Shown: positions 1-7,980 of the stretch, in pieces
Layout of the letters: each line of letters opens with the position of its first letter
Numbering within the stretch: the stretch's first letter is position 1
DNA from: Pseudomonas huaxiensis
GTDB lineage: Bacteria; Pseudomonadota; Gammaproteobacteria; Pseudomonadales; Pseudomonadaceae
Length of the DNA: 64,000 nt
Reading direction: 5' to 3'
Assembly (NCBI RefSeq): GCF_003231275.1
Contig: NZ_QKVL01000007.1
Location: forward strand, 186,001-250,000
Program-made: the position numbers and the translations under genes
The notes under the pieces: model-generated
What the model was told of the DNA's origin: nothing
Database searches by the model: none
What the model saw: only the letters and a program-made list of their open reading frames with translations

Positions 1-535
1 GCCCGTTGCTGCGCGCACCAATCAGGTCGTGCTTGCGGTCGCCGATCATCAGGGTCTGCGCCGGATCCAGGCCTTCCTCGGCCAGCAGGTGTCCGATCAG
101 CTCGACCTTGTTGGTCCGCGTGCCGTCCAGTTCACTGCCGTAGATCACCTTGAAATGCCGGGCAAAGTCGAAGTGCCGGGCAATCTCACGGGCGAACACC
201 CACGGCTTGGACGTCGCGACATACAGCGTGCGCCCCTGCCCTTGCAGCTCGCTGAGCAACTCGCCGACGCCGTCGAACACCCGGTTCTCATACAGCCCGG
301 TGACCTTGAAGCGCTCCCGGTAGAAATTCACCGCCTCCCACGCCTTGGCTTCGTCGAAGTCATAGAACTGCATGAACGCCTGCAATAGCGGCGGGCCGAT
401 GAAGTGTTCCAGGCGGGTCAGGTCCGGTTCGTCGATGCCGAGCTTGGCCAAGGCGTACTGGATGGAGCGGGTGATGCCTTCGCGTGGGTCGGTCAGGGTG
501 CCGTCGAGGTCGAAGAGGATGTTCTGCTGGTGCAT
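1..535 (-). CDS. HAD-family hydrolase (phosphoglycolate phosphatase-like), 3' end outside window
   Basis: The frame starts at the ATG complementary to 533-535 and stays open to the window edge, so the C-terminus is missing. The N-terminus reads MHQQNILFDLDGTLTD, the classic HAD motif I with nucleophile Asp9 and acid/base Asp11. Later come a TSKP motif (motif II-type Thr/Ser) and MIGDRKHD (motif III/IV acid pair), spaced as in Gph/PGP-type phosphatases with a helical C1 cap. It is probably a cytoplasmic small-molecule phosphatase. It lies 30 bp downstream of the gamma carbonic anhydrase gene on the same strand and may be cotranscribed. The substrate cannot be told from sequence. Confidence 0.85.
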   Translation of the reverse strand, partial: MHQQNILFDLDGTLTDPREGITRSIQYALAKLGIDEPDLTRLEHFIGPPLLQAFMQFYDFDEAKAWEAVNFYRERFKVTGLYENRVFDGVGELLSELQGQGRTLYVATSKPWVFAREIARHFDFARHFKVIYGSELDGTRTNKVELIGHLLAEEGLDPAQTLMIGDRKHDLIGARSNG

Positions 536-565
536 GGCGGTCTCAATAAAGGGCTGTGGATACGT

Positions 566-1114
566 TCACTCGGGCTGGTCGTAGCCTTCAGCCAGGTGCT
601 GGTCCTTGAGTCGGACGTAGTTGGCGGCGCTGTAAGGGAAGAACGCACGTTCCTTGTCGGTCAGCGGACGGGCCTGCTTCACCGGGCTGCCGACATAGAG
701 GAAACCGCTTTCCAGGCGCTTGCCCGGCGGCACCAGGCTGCCCGCACCGATGATCACTTCGTCCTCGACGATGGCGCCGTCCATGATCGTGCTGCCCATG
801 CCCACGAGGATGCGGTTGCCGAGGGTGCAGCCGTGGAGCATGACCTTGTGGCCGATGGTCACGTCGTCGCCGATCAGCAGCGGGAAGCCGTCGGGGTTGA
901 AGGGGCCGGCGTGGGTGATGTGCAGCACGCTGGCGTCTTGCACGCTGGTGCGCGCACCGATGCGGATGCGGTGCATGTCGCCGCGGATTACTGTCAGCGG
1001 CCAGACCGAGCTGTCGTCGCCGATCTCGACATCGCCGATGACCACCGCGCTGCGGTCGACGAAGGCGCGCTCACCCAGGCGGGGCGTGTGCTGCTGGTAG
1101 GTGCGAATGGCCAT
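566..1114 (-). CDS. gamma carbonic anhydrase family protein (YrdA/PaaY-like)
   Basis: This 182-residue protein is built from left-handed beta-helix hexapeptide repeats (for example IGDVEIGDDSSVW and ILVGMGSTIMDGAIVEDEVIIGAGS). Family zinc ligands are visible as His residues in VLHIT, IGHKVMLHGC and related turns. Such proteins form trimers with interface zinc sites. Some hydrate CO2, but many bacterial members have weak or unknown activity. The start at 1114 has a purine-rich AGAGAGA upstream. It diverges from prlC, with about 90 bp between the starts. The fold is certain; enzymatic activity is an inference. A true beta-class enzyme lies 4 kb away. Confidence 0.9.
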   Translation of the reverse strand: MAIRTYQQHTPRLGERAFVDRSAVVIGDVEIGDDSSVWPLTVIRGDMHRIRIGARTSVQDASVLHITHAGPFNPDGFPLLIGDDVTIGHKVMLHGCTLGNRILVGMGSTIMDGAIVEDEVIIGAGSLVPPGKRLESGFLYVGSPVKQARPLTDKERAFFPYSAANYVRLKDQHLAEGYDQPE

Positions 1115-1205
1115 GAATAGCGTCTCTCTCTGAGGCTTATTAGCTGCGGTCGGCGCCGATTGTAATTAAGATGGGCCGGTGTTTCTTCTGCCAAGGTGTC
1201 TAACC

Positions 1206-3257
1206 GTGAGTGCGACCAACCCGCTTCTGCAGTCCTACGACCTGCCGCCCTTCTCGGCGATCCGCGCCGAGCACGTGCTGCCGGCGATTGAACAGATCCT
1301 GGCCGACAACCGCAACGCCATTGCCGCCCTGCTCAAGACCCAGGGCCAGAACCCGAGCTGGGCCGGACTGGTCCTGGCCATGGACGAACTCAACGACCGC
1401 CTCGGCGCGGCGTGGAGCCCCGTCAGCCACCTCAACGCCGTGTGCAACAGCGCCGAACTGCGCGAAGCCTACGAGGCGTGCCTGCCCGCCCTGAGCGCCT
1501 ACGCCACCGAGCTTGGCCAGAACCGCGAACTGTTCCAGGCCTACGAGGCATTGATTGCCAGCCCTGAAGCCGCCGGCTTCGACGTGGCGCAAAAAACCAT
1601 CATCGAACACGCCCTGCGCGATTTCCGCCTGTCGGGTATCGACCTGCCTGCCGACCAGCAGCAGCGCTATGCCGAAGTGCAGAGCAAGCTGTCCGAGCTG
1701 GGCAGCCGCTTCTCCAACCAGTTGCTCGACGCCACCCAGGCCTGGACCAAGCACGTCACCGACGAAGCCGCCCTCGCCGGCCTGACCGACTCGGCCAAGG
1801 CGCAGATGGCCGCCGCCGCCCAGGCCAAGGGCCTCGACGGCTGGCTGATCAGCCTGGAATTCCCCAGCTACTACGCGGTGATGACCTACGCCACCGACCG
1901 TGCCCTGCGTGAAGAAATCTACGCTGCCTACTGCACCCGTGCCTCCGACCAGGGCCCGAATGCCGGCCAGTTCGACAACGGCCCGGTGATGCACGAGATT
2001 CTCGACCTGCGTCAGGAACTGGCCCAACTGCTCGGCTTCGCCAACTTCGCCGAGCTGAGCCTGGCGACCAAGATGGCTGAATCCAGCGACCAGGTGCTGG
2101 GTTTCCTGCGCGACCTGGCCAAGCGCAGCAAGCCGTTCGCCGCCCAGGACCTGGCCCAGCTCAAGGCTTACGCCGCCGAGCAAGGCTGCCCGGACCTGAG
2201 CAGTTGGGACAGCGGTTTCTACGGCGAGAAGCTACGCGAGCAGCGCTACAGCGTTTCCCAGGAAACCCTGCGCGCCTACTTCCCGATCGACAAAGTGCTG
2301 TCCGGGCTGTTTGCCATCGTCCAGCGCCTGTACGGCATCGAGATCGCCGAACTCAAGGGCTTCGACACCTGGCACCCGGATGTTCGCCTGTTCGAAATCA
2401 AGGAGAACGGCCAGCACGTCGGCCGCTTCTTCTTCGACCTTTACGCACGCGCCAACAAACGCGGCGGTGCCTGGATGGACGGCGCCCGCGACCGTCGCCG
2501 CACGGCTGACGGCGCATTGCAGAGCCCGGTGGCCAACCTGGTGTGCAACTTCACCCCGGCCGCTCCAGGCAAGCCGGCGCTGCTGACCCACGATGAAGTG
2601 ACCACCCTGTTCCACGAATTCGGTCATGGCCTGCACCACCTGCTGACCCGCATCGAGCATACCGGCGTGTCCGGTATCAACGGCGTGGCCTGGGACGCGG
2701 TGGAACTGCCGAGCCAGTTCATGGAGAACTGGTGCTGGGAGCCGGAAGGCCTGGCGCTGATTTCCGGTCACTACGAAAGCGGCGAGCCACTGCCGCAGGA
2801 CCTGCTGGAGAAAATGCTGGCGGCGAAGAACTTCCAGTCCGGCCTGATGATGGTCCGCCAACTCGAATTCTCGCTGTTCGACTTCGAACTGCACGCCAGC
2901 CACGGCGACGGCCGCAGCGTGCTGGAAGTGCTCGAAGGCGTGCGCGACGAGGTTTCGGTCATGCGTCCGCCGGCGTACAACCGCTTCCCCAACAGCTTCG
3001 CGCACATCTTCGCTGGCGGTTACGCCGCGGGTTACTACAGCTACAAGTGGGCTGAAGTGTTGTCAGCCGATGCGTTCTCGCGCTTCGAGGAAGAAGGCGT
3101 GCTCAACGCCGAGACCGGCCGCGCCTTCCGCGAGGCGATCCTGGCCCGCGGCGGTTCGCTGGAACCGATGCTGCTGTTCGTCGACTTCCGCGGTCGTGAG
3201 CCTTCCATCGACGCGCTGCTGCGCCATAGCGGCCTGAGCGAGGACCTGGCGGCATGA
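1206..3257 (+). CDS. prlC: oligopeptidase A (M3 zinc metallopeptidase)
   Basis: This is a cytoplasmic M3-family oligopeptidase that degrades short peptides, including signal-peptide fragments. The zinc motif HEFGH is at residues 470-474 in the context TLFHEFGHGLHH, and the downstream Glu ligand follows in the NGVAWDAVELPSQFMENW block. I start it at GTG 1206 (VSATNPLLQ...), giving 683 residues, close to the usual 680; an in-frame upstream start at 1179 adds an unlikely MFLLPRCLT. Its stop overlaps the next gene by 4 bp (ATGA), so the two are translationally coupled. Function is secure by family. Confidence 0.97.
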   Translation: MSATNPLLQSYDLPPFSAIRAEHVLPAIEQILADNRNAIAALLKTQGQNPSWAGLVLAMDELNDRLGAAWSPVSHLNAVCNSAELREAYEACLPALSAYATELGQNRELFQAYEALIASPEAAGFDVAQKTIIEHALRDFRLSGIDLPADQQQRYAEVQSKLSELGSRFSNQLLDATQAWTKHVTDEAALAGLTDSAKAQMAAAAQAKGLDGWLISLEFPSYYAVMTYATDRALREEIYAAYCTRASDQGPNAGQFDNGPVMHEILDLRQELAQLLGFANFAELSLATKMAESSDQVLGFLRDLAKRSKPFAAQDLAQLKAYAAEQGCPDLSSWDSGFYGEKLREQRYSVSQETLRAYFPIDKVLSGLFAIVQRLYGIEIAELKGFDTWHPDVRLFEIKENGQHVGRFFFDLYARANKRGGAWMDGARDRRRTADGALQSPVANLVCNFTPAAPGKPALLTHDEVTTLFHEFGHGLHHLLTRIEHTGVSGINGVAWDAVELPSQFMENWCWEPEGLALISGHYESGEPLPQDLLEKMLAAKNFQSGLMMVRQLEFSLFDFELHASHGDGRSVLEVLEGVRDEVSVMRPPAYNRFPNSFAHIFAGGYAAGYYSYKWAEVLSADAFSRFEEEGVLNAETGRAFREAILARGGSLEPMLLFVDFRGREPSIDALLRHSGLSEDLAA

Positions 3258-3520
3258 GCACGACCAAGAAACGCTTTATCGCCGGGGCGGTCTGCCCGGC
3301 GTGCAGCGAGCCCGACAAGCTGATGATGTGGAACGTGGACGGCACGCCGCACCGCGAATGCGTGGCCTGCGGTTTCTCCGACACCCTCAACGAGCAGGGC
3401 CTGTCGGTGCCGAAGGAGCTGGGAACGCGGGTCAACCAGAACGAGGCGAAAGCGCCGAAACCTGCGGTGCAGACGGTGCAGTTCTTTCCCAATCCGAAGC
3501 TGAAGAAGCCGACGGAGTAA
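3254..3520 (+). CDS. yheV: YheV-family putative zinc ribbon protein
   Basis: This 88-residue protein has two Cys pairs, CPAC near residue 14 and CVAC near residue 36, that form a compact zinc ribbon. A Lys/Pro-rich tail ends in FFPNPKLKKPTE. In gamma-proteobacteria this family sits directly downstream of prlC, and here the start ATG overlaps the prlC stop by 4 bp. Its biochemical role is unknown; zinc or nucleic-acid binding is inferred from the ribbon. No membrane segment or signal peptide is visible. Confidence 0.88.
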   Translation: MSTTKKRFIAGAVCPACSEPDKLMMWNVDGTPHRECVACGFSDTLNEQGLSVPKELGTRVNQNEAKAPKPAVQTVQFFPNPKLKKPTE

Positions 3521-3555
3521 GCGGATCCGCCAGGTGGCACTGGCAAATCCGTGCT

Positions 3556-3591
3556 CACCTCGATACTGTATGAATAAACAGTATCGAGGTG
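3556..3591. promoter_or_regulatory. LexA (SOS) operator inside a perfect 36-bp palindrome
   Basis: Two exactly complementary 14-base arms (3556-3569 and 3578-3591) flank an 8-base centre. The core CTGT-N8-ACAG (3566-3581), extended to TACTGTATGAATAAACAGTA, is close to the E. coli LexA consensus. The right arm contains GAGGTG (3586-3591), the Shine-Dalgarno of the radical SAM gene starting at 3598. LexA binding should therefore block this gene. If the mRNA begins upstream of 3556, the stem would also hide the ribosome binding site. Confidence 0.85.
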
Positions 3592-3597
3592 AACGCC

Positions 3598-4656
3598 ATG
3601 ACCGCTCCAACGCCGGTACGCGGTCGCGGGACCGCGCACAACCCGCACAACCGTTTTGCCCCCAACCGCTCGGTGGTGGAGGACGATGGCTGGTACCAGG
3701 AAGTGCCGATGACCCAGGGCACCGAAGTCCGCATCGAAACCGCGAAAACCATCATCACCCGCAACAACTCCCCGGACCTGCCCTTCGACCGTTCGATCAA
3801 TCCGTATCGGGGTTGTGAGCACGGTTGCATTTACTGCTACGCGAGGCCAAGCCATGCGTATTGCGACATGTCTCCCGGCCTGGATTTCGAAACCCGGCTG
3901 ATCGCCAAGACCAACGCCGCCGCCGTGCTCGAACAGCAGTTGTCGAAGCCGGGCTATGTCTGTGCGCCGATCAACCTGGGTTCCAACACCGACCCGTACC
4001 AGCCGATCGAGCGCGAGCACCAACTGACCCGGCGCCTGCTGGAAGTGCTGCTGCGCTACCGGCATCCGGTAACCATCGTTACCAAGGGCTCGCTGATCCT
4101 GCGAGACCTCGACCTGCTCAGCGAACTGGCCAGGCAGCGGCTGGTGTCGGTGATGATCAGCCTCACCACCCTCGATGACGAACTCAAACGCACCCTCGAA
4201 CCACGCGCAGCCGCACCCAAGGCCCGGCTGCGGGCGATCCGGGTGATGCGCGAGGCGGGGATTCCGGTGGGGGTGTTGTGCTCGCCGATGATCCCGATGA
4301 TCAACGACAGCGAAATGGAGCGTCTGCTGGAGGCCGCCAGCGAGGCCGGGGCGTTGAGCGCCGCGTACATGCTGCTGCGCCTGCCGCTGGAAGTGGCGCC
4401 GCTGTTCGAACAATGGCTGCAGGACCATCACCCGCAACGCGCCGCCCATGTGCTCAGTCTGGTGCGGCAGAGCCGGGGCGGTGAGCTGTACGACAGTCGT
4501 TTCGGCGCGCGGATGCGTGGTGAAGGGGTGTTCGCGGACTTGCTGGCGCAACGCTTCGACAAAGCGCTACGGCGCTACGGGCTGGACCGGCGCGGCGGTT
4601 ATTCGCTGGATTGCACGGCCTTCTGTCCGCCGGGCGGTCAGTTGTCATTGTTGTAA
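3598..4656 (+). CDS. SOS-regulated radical SAM protein (PA0069 family, SPL-like)
   Basis: This 352-residue protein has the radical SAM cluster motif RGCEHGCIYCYARP with Cys73, Cys77 and Cys80 binding the 4Fe-4S cluster, as in the spore-photoproduct-lyase-like/rv2578c group. A TNTDPYQPIE segment follows, typical of this family. I choose ATG 3598 because GAGGTG ends 6 bases before it; an in-frame GTG at 3589 lies inside the palindrome. The LexA box directly upstream suggests a DNA-damage role, and I recall that the P. aeruginosa homologue belongs to the LexA regulon. The substrate is unknown; repair of a nucleic-acid lesion is an inference. Confidence 0.9.
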   Translation: MTAPTPVRGRGTAHNPHNRFAPNRSVVEDDGWYQEVPMTQGTEVRIETAKTIITRNNSPDLPFDRSINPYRGCEHGCIYCYARPSHAYCDMSPGLDFETRLIAKTNAAAVLEQQLSKPGYVCAPINLGSNTDPYQPIEREHQLTRRLLEVLLRYRHPVTIVTKGSLILRDLDLLSELARQRLVSVMISLTTLDDELKRTLEPRAAAPKARLRAIRVMREAGIPVGVLCSPMIPMINDSEMERLLEAASEAGALSAAYMLLRLPLEVAPLFEQWLQDHHPQRAAHVLSLVRQSRGGELYDSRFGARMRGEGVFADLLAQRFDKALRRYGLDRRGGYSLDCTAFCPPGGQLSLL

Positions 4657-4903
4657 AAACAATAATGGCCATTGGCGATTGATGGTTTTTTGATACTATC
4701 GATATCCCGGAAAAATCGCCTGTAACCCTTGTTCTAGAGCCTTCCAAATTCAGTTTCAGTTAAGTTTCGCCAAGTAGCGTAGGAATTCAGGCAACCGAAT
4801 ATGTGATTTGTTGACTACATCTGTAATCCAAGTGACGTATGACTCTCTGAATTTCAACCCGGTAAACTGGACTTACCTACGAACCTGTCAAAGAGGATGA
4901 ATC

Positions 4904-5626
4904 ATGTCGAACAAGGAACCCTCTCCGACCGGCCCGGCTACTCCGGAAGCCGAGACTGCCGATGGCGCCCTGAAACATATCGTTGATGGCTTTTTGAGAT
5001 TCCATCACGAAGTGTTCCCTGAACAGGAAGAGCTGTTCAAAAAGCTCGCCACCGCCCAAAAACCCCGAGCGATGTTCATTACCTGCGCCGACTCGCGGAT
5101 CGTTCCCGAACTGATTACCCAGAGCTCGCCCGGCGACCTGTTCGTTACCCGTAACGTCGGTAACGTGGTGCCGCCTTATGGCCAGATGAACGGTGGTGTG
5201 TCGACCGCCATCGAATATGCGGTGCTGGCGCTGGGCGTCCACCACATCATCATCTGCGGCCACTCCGACTGTGGTGCCATGCGCGCGGTGTTGAACCCGC
5301 AGTCGCTGGAAAAGATGCCGACCGTCAAAGCCTGGCTGCGCCACGCTGAAGTCGCCCGCACCGTGGTCGAGGACAACTGCCAGTGCGGCACCGAGCACGA
5401 GAACATGCAGGTGCTGACCAAGGAAAACGTCATCGCCCAGTTGCACCACTTGCGCACGCACCCGTCGGTGGCTTCGCGCCTGGCGGCCGGTCAGTTGTAT
5501 ATCCACGGCTGGATCTACGACATCGAGACCAGCGAGATCTCCGCCTACGACGCTGCCAGCGACGCCTTCCTGCCGCTCAAGCGCGGCGAGCCGATACCCA
5601 GCGCCACACCCAAAGGCCGCTTCTAA
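4904..5626 (+). CDS. beta-class carbonic anhydrase
   Basis: This 240-residue enzyme interconverts CO2 and bicarbonate in the cytoplasm. The zinc ligands are all visible: Cys61 in CADSR (with the Asp63/Arg65 dyad), and His120 and Cys123 in HSDCG. The start ATG 4904 has GAGGA eight bases upstream. A SulP-family anion transporter follows 190 bp downstream on the same strand; this pairing is common and suggests bicarbonate transport coupled to hydration. An N-terminal extension of about 20 residues rich in Pro, Ala and Glu has no clear function. Confidence 0.95.
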   Translation: MSNKEPSPTGPATPEAETADGALKHIVDGFLRFHHEVFPEQEELFKKLATAQKPRAMFITCADSRIVPELITQSSPGDLFVTRNVGNVVPPYGQMNGGVSTAIEYAVLALGVHHIIICGHSDCGAMRAVLNPQSLEKMPTVKAWLRHAEVARTVVEDNCQCGTEHENMQVLTKENVIAQLHHLRTHPSVASRLAAGQLYIHGWIYDIETSEISAYDAASDAFLPLKRGEPIPSATPKGRF

Positions 5627-5815
5627 GCCTTCTCGCTTCACCCAATTCTGCTGACTGACCCACCACAGGCCGCCACGCGCGGCCCGTGGATGGGCGTCGG
5701 CTGTCTTTGAAAACGCTTTGATGCCTTGCCGCAGCGCCGGCGGCCTTCGGCTGCCCGTGATTTGGCGCTGCGCGTGAATGTGGCCAGAGGAACGGCCTGA
5801 AAAAAGGAGAACAGG

Positions 5816-7348
5816 ATGAACATGACGCAATTCAAAGCGGCCTTGCCGCGGGACCTGTTGGCATCGGTGGTGGTGTTTCTGGTGGCACTGCCGTTGTGCA
5901 TGGGGATCGCCATCGCGTCCGGCATGCCGCCGGCCAAGGGCCTGATCACCGGTATCGTCGGCGGGCTGCTGGTGGGTTGGCTGGCGGGTTCGCCGTTGCA
6001 GGTCAGCGGGCCGGCCGCCGGTTTGGCGGTGCTGGTGTTCGAGCTGGTGCGCCAGCACGGCATGGCGATGCTCGGGCCGATTCTGCTGTTGGCAGGCCTG
6101 CTGCAATTGCTCGCCGGGCGCTTCCGTCTTGGCTGCTGGTTCAGGGTCACGGCACCGGCGGTGGTCTACGGGATGCTCGCCGGTATTGGCGTGCTGATCG
6201 TACTGTCGCAGGTGCATGTGATGTTCGACCGCTCGCCGCTGCCCTCCGGGTTGGACAACTTGTTGGGCTTTCCCGCCGTCGTCGGCGATGCGCTGCCGCT
6301 GGAGCAGGCGGGTAACGGCTGGCAGGCCGCGGCGCTGGGCCTCGGCACCATCGCGGTGATGTGGGCCTGGGAACGCTGGAAGCCGAATACGCTGCGCTTC
6401 GTGCCGGGCGCGCTGCTCGGGGTGAGCCTGATGACGTTGCTGAGCATCGCTCTGGCCCTGCCGGTCAACCGCGTGCAGGTACCGGCCGACTTGAGCCAGG
6501 CGATCGACTGGCTGCGCCCCGCCGACCTCATGGCGCTGGCCGACCCGACACTGCTGGTCGCGGCCTTCGCCCTGGCCTTTATCGCCAGCGCCGAAACCCT
6601 GCTGTCGGCGGCGGCGGTGGACCGCATGCACAGCGGCCAGCGCTCGGACTTCGATCGTGAGCTTTCGGCGCAAGGGGTCGGCAACATGATCTGCGGGGTG
6701 CTGGGTGCGCTGCCGATGACCGGAGTGATTGTGCGCAGTTCGGCCAATGTTCAGGCGGGTGCACGGACGCGGCTGTCGGCGGTGTTCCATGGGGTCTGGC
6801 TGCTGGCGTTCGTGGTGTTGCTGGGCAGTGTGCTGCAGCAGATTCCGGTGGCGAGTCTGGCCGGGGTGCTGGTGTTCACCGGGGTGAAACTGGTGGACCT
6901 CAAGGCCTTCCGCGGGCTCGGCCGTTATGGCCGGATGCCGATGTTCACCTACGCGGCCACCGCCCTGGCGATCGTCTTCACCGACCTGCTGACCGGCGTG
7001 CTGCTGGGCTTCGCCCTGACCTTGCTGAAGCTGGCGCTCAAGGCGGCGCGGCTGAAGATCAGCGTCAGCAGCCTGGCGCGGCCCGGGCATATGGAACTGC
7101 GCTTGAGCGGCGCGGCGACCTTCCTCAAGGTGCCGGCGCTGACCCAGGCGCTGGACGCAATTCCACCGGGTACAACCTTGCACGTGCCGCTGGCCAACCT
7201 CAGTTACATCGACCATTCCTGCCTGGAACTGCTGGAGGACTGGGGGCGGGCGAACGCCGCTAACGGGTCGACGCTGGTGATCGAGTCGCGACGGTTGAAG
7301 CGGCGCGTCGAAGGGCGGGTGCGGACCACGGCGGGCCTGGGCACGTAG
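5816..7348 (+). CDS. SulP-family inorganic anion transporter (bicarbonate candidate)
   Basis: This 510-residue inner-membrane protein has 10-12 hydrophobic segments. The SulP signature lies near residues 20-60 (LPLCMGIAIASGMPPAKGL), and the C-terminal part after about residue 420 resembles a short STAS domain. Family members carry sulfate, bicarbonate or other anions. Linkage to the carbonic anhydrase at 4904 makes bicarbonate the most likely substrate, but this is inference. The start has a strong AAAAAAGGAG element. The family call is secure. Confidence 0.9.
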   Translation: MNMTQFKAALPRDLLASVVVFLVALPLCMGIAIASGMPPAKGLITGIVGGLLVGWLAGSPLQVSGPAAGLAVLVFELVRQHGMAMLGPILLLAGLLQLLAGRFRLGCWFRVTAPAVVYGMLAGIGVLIVLSQVHVMFDRSPLPSGLDNLLGFPAVVGDALPLEQAGNGWQAAALGLGTIAVMWAWERWKPNTLRFVPGALLGVSLMTLLSIALALPVNRVQVPADLSQAIDWLRPADLMALADPTLLVAAFALAFIASAETLLSAAAVDRMHSGQRSDFDRELSAQGVGNMICGVLGALPMTGVIVRSSANVQAGARTRLSAVFHGVWLLAFVVLLGSVLQQIPVASLAGVLVFTGVKLVDLKAFRGLGRYGRMPMFTYAATALAIVFTDLLTGVLLGFALTLLKLALKAARLKISVSSLARPGHMELRLSGAATFLKVPALTQALDAIPPGTTLHVPLANLSYIDHSCLELLEDWGRANAANGSTLVIESRRLKRRVEGRVRTTAGLGT

Positions 7349-7420
7349 ACGTACGCTGAAAAGACCCGGCACCTGCGAATGTAAGCGCACGTTGCAGCAG
7401 GTGCCGTCACTGCCATACTA

Positions 7421-7441
7421 TTAAGAATCAATACCATTTGC
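7421..7441. promoter_or_regulatory. possible Fur box upstream of the fecI-like gene
   Basis: The AT-rich stretch AAGAATCAATACCATTTGC matches about 11 of 19 positions of the Fur consensus and lies 22 bp before the sigma-factor start. It fits the expected iron control of FecI-type cassettes. The match is moderate and not unique. Confidence 0.4.
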
Positions 7442-7463
7442 GTCGCCCGCGCGCGGATCTCCC

Positions 7464-7976
7464 ATGCCTTCCCCTGCCCAGACCCTCTACGTTCGACACT
7501 CACCCTGGCTGCTGCTGTTCCTGCGCCGTCGCCTGGGCAATGGCTGGGATGCCGCCGACCTGTTGCATGACACGTTCCTGCGCGTATTGCGCCGGCCTGT
7601 CGAATTCGACAGTCAGGTTGGCGAACGCTCGTACCTCGCCACCATCGCCAAGGGCCTGTGCATCGACCATTGGCGCCACGCCCAGATCGAGCGCGCCTGG
7701 CGCGAAACCCTGGCGGCGCAGCCCGAGGCGACGGTGCCTTCCGCCGAACACACGGCGTTGGTGATCGAAACCCTGTTGGAGGTCGACGCGATGCTGTCGC
7801 GCCTGCCGGCCAAGGTGCGCGAGGCGTTTCTCATGGCACAGGTCGAAGGCGTGACCTACGCGACGATCGCCGAGCGCCTGGATGTCAGCGAACGCATGGT
7901 CAAGAAGTACATGGCGCAGGCGTTTTTGCATTGCGCCGTGCTCGAAGCCGAACTCGACGGTTTGCTGGTGGAGTGA
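7464..7976 (+). CDS. FecI-like ECF sigma factor (iron starvation type)
   Basis: This 170-residue sigma-70 family protein has region 2 near the N-terminus (WDAADLLHDTFLRVL, ERSYLATIAKGLCIDHWR) and region 4 at the C-terminus (LPAKVREAFLMAQVEGVTYATIAERLDVSERMVKKYM). It lacks regions 1 and 3, as ECF factors do. It is followed after 4 bp by a FecR-like regulator and then a TonB-dependent receptor, the usual order for cell-surface signalling. It should transcribe the receptor gene when the cognate siderophore is bound. A possible Fur box lies just upstream. Confidence 0.93.
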   Translation: MPSPAQTLYVRHSPWLLLFLRRRLGNGWDAADLLHDTFLRVLRRPVEFDSQVGERSYLATIAKGLCIDHWRHAQIERAWRETLAAQPEATVPSAEHTALVIETLLEVDAMLSRLPAKVREAFLMAQVEGVTYATIAERLDVSERMVKKYMAQAFLHCAVLEAELDGLLVE

Positions 7977-7980
7977 TGCG

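Noticed and set aside
3589..3597. GTG start three codons upstream of the radical SAM ATG
   Set aside because: It is part of the palindrome arm, and GAGGTG is placed correctly for ATG 3598 instead.
4877..7390. 837-codon open frame antisense to the carbonic anhydrase and SulP genes
   Set aside because: It spans two well-supported genes and their gap, with Gln/Arg/His-rich low-complexity translation typical of antisense frames in GC-rich DNA.
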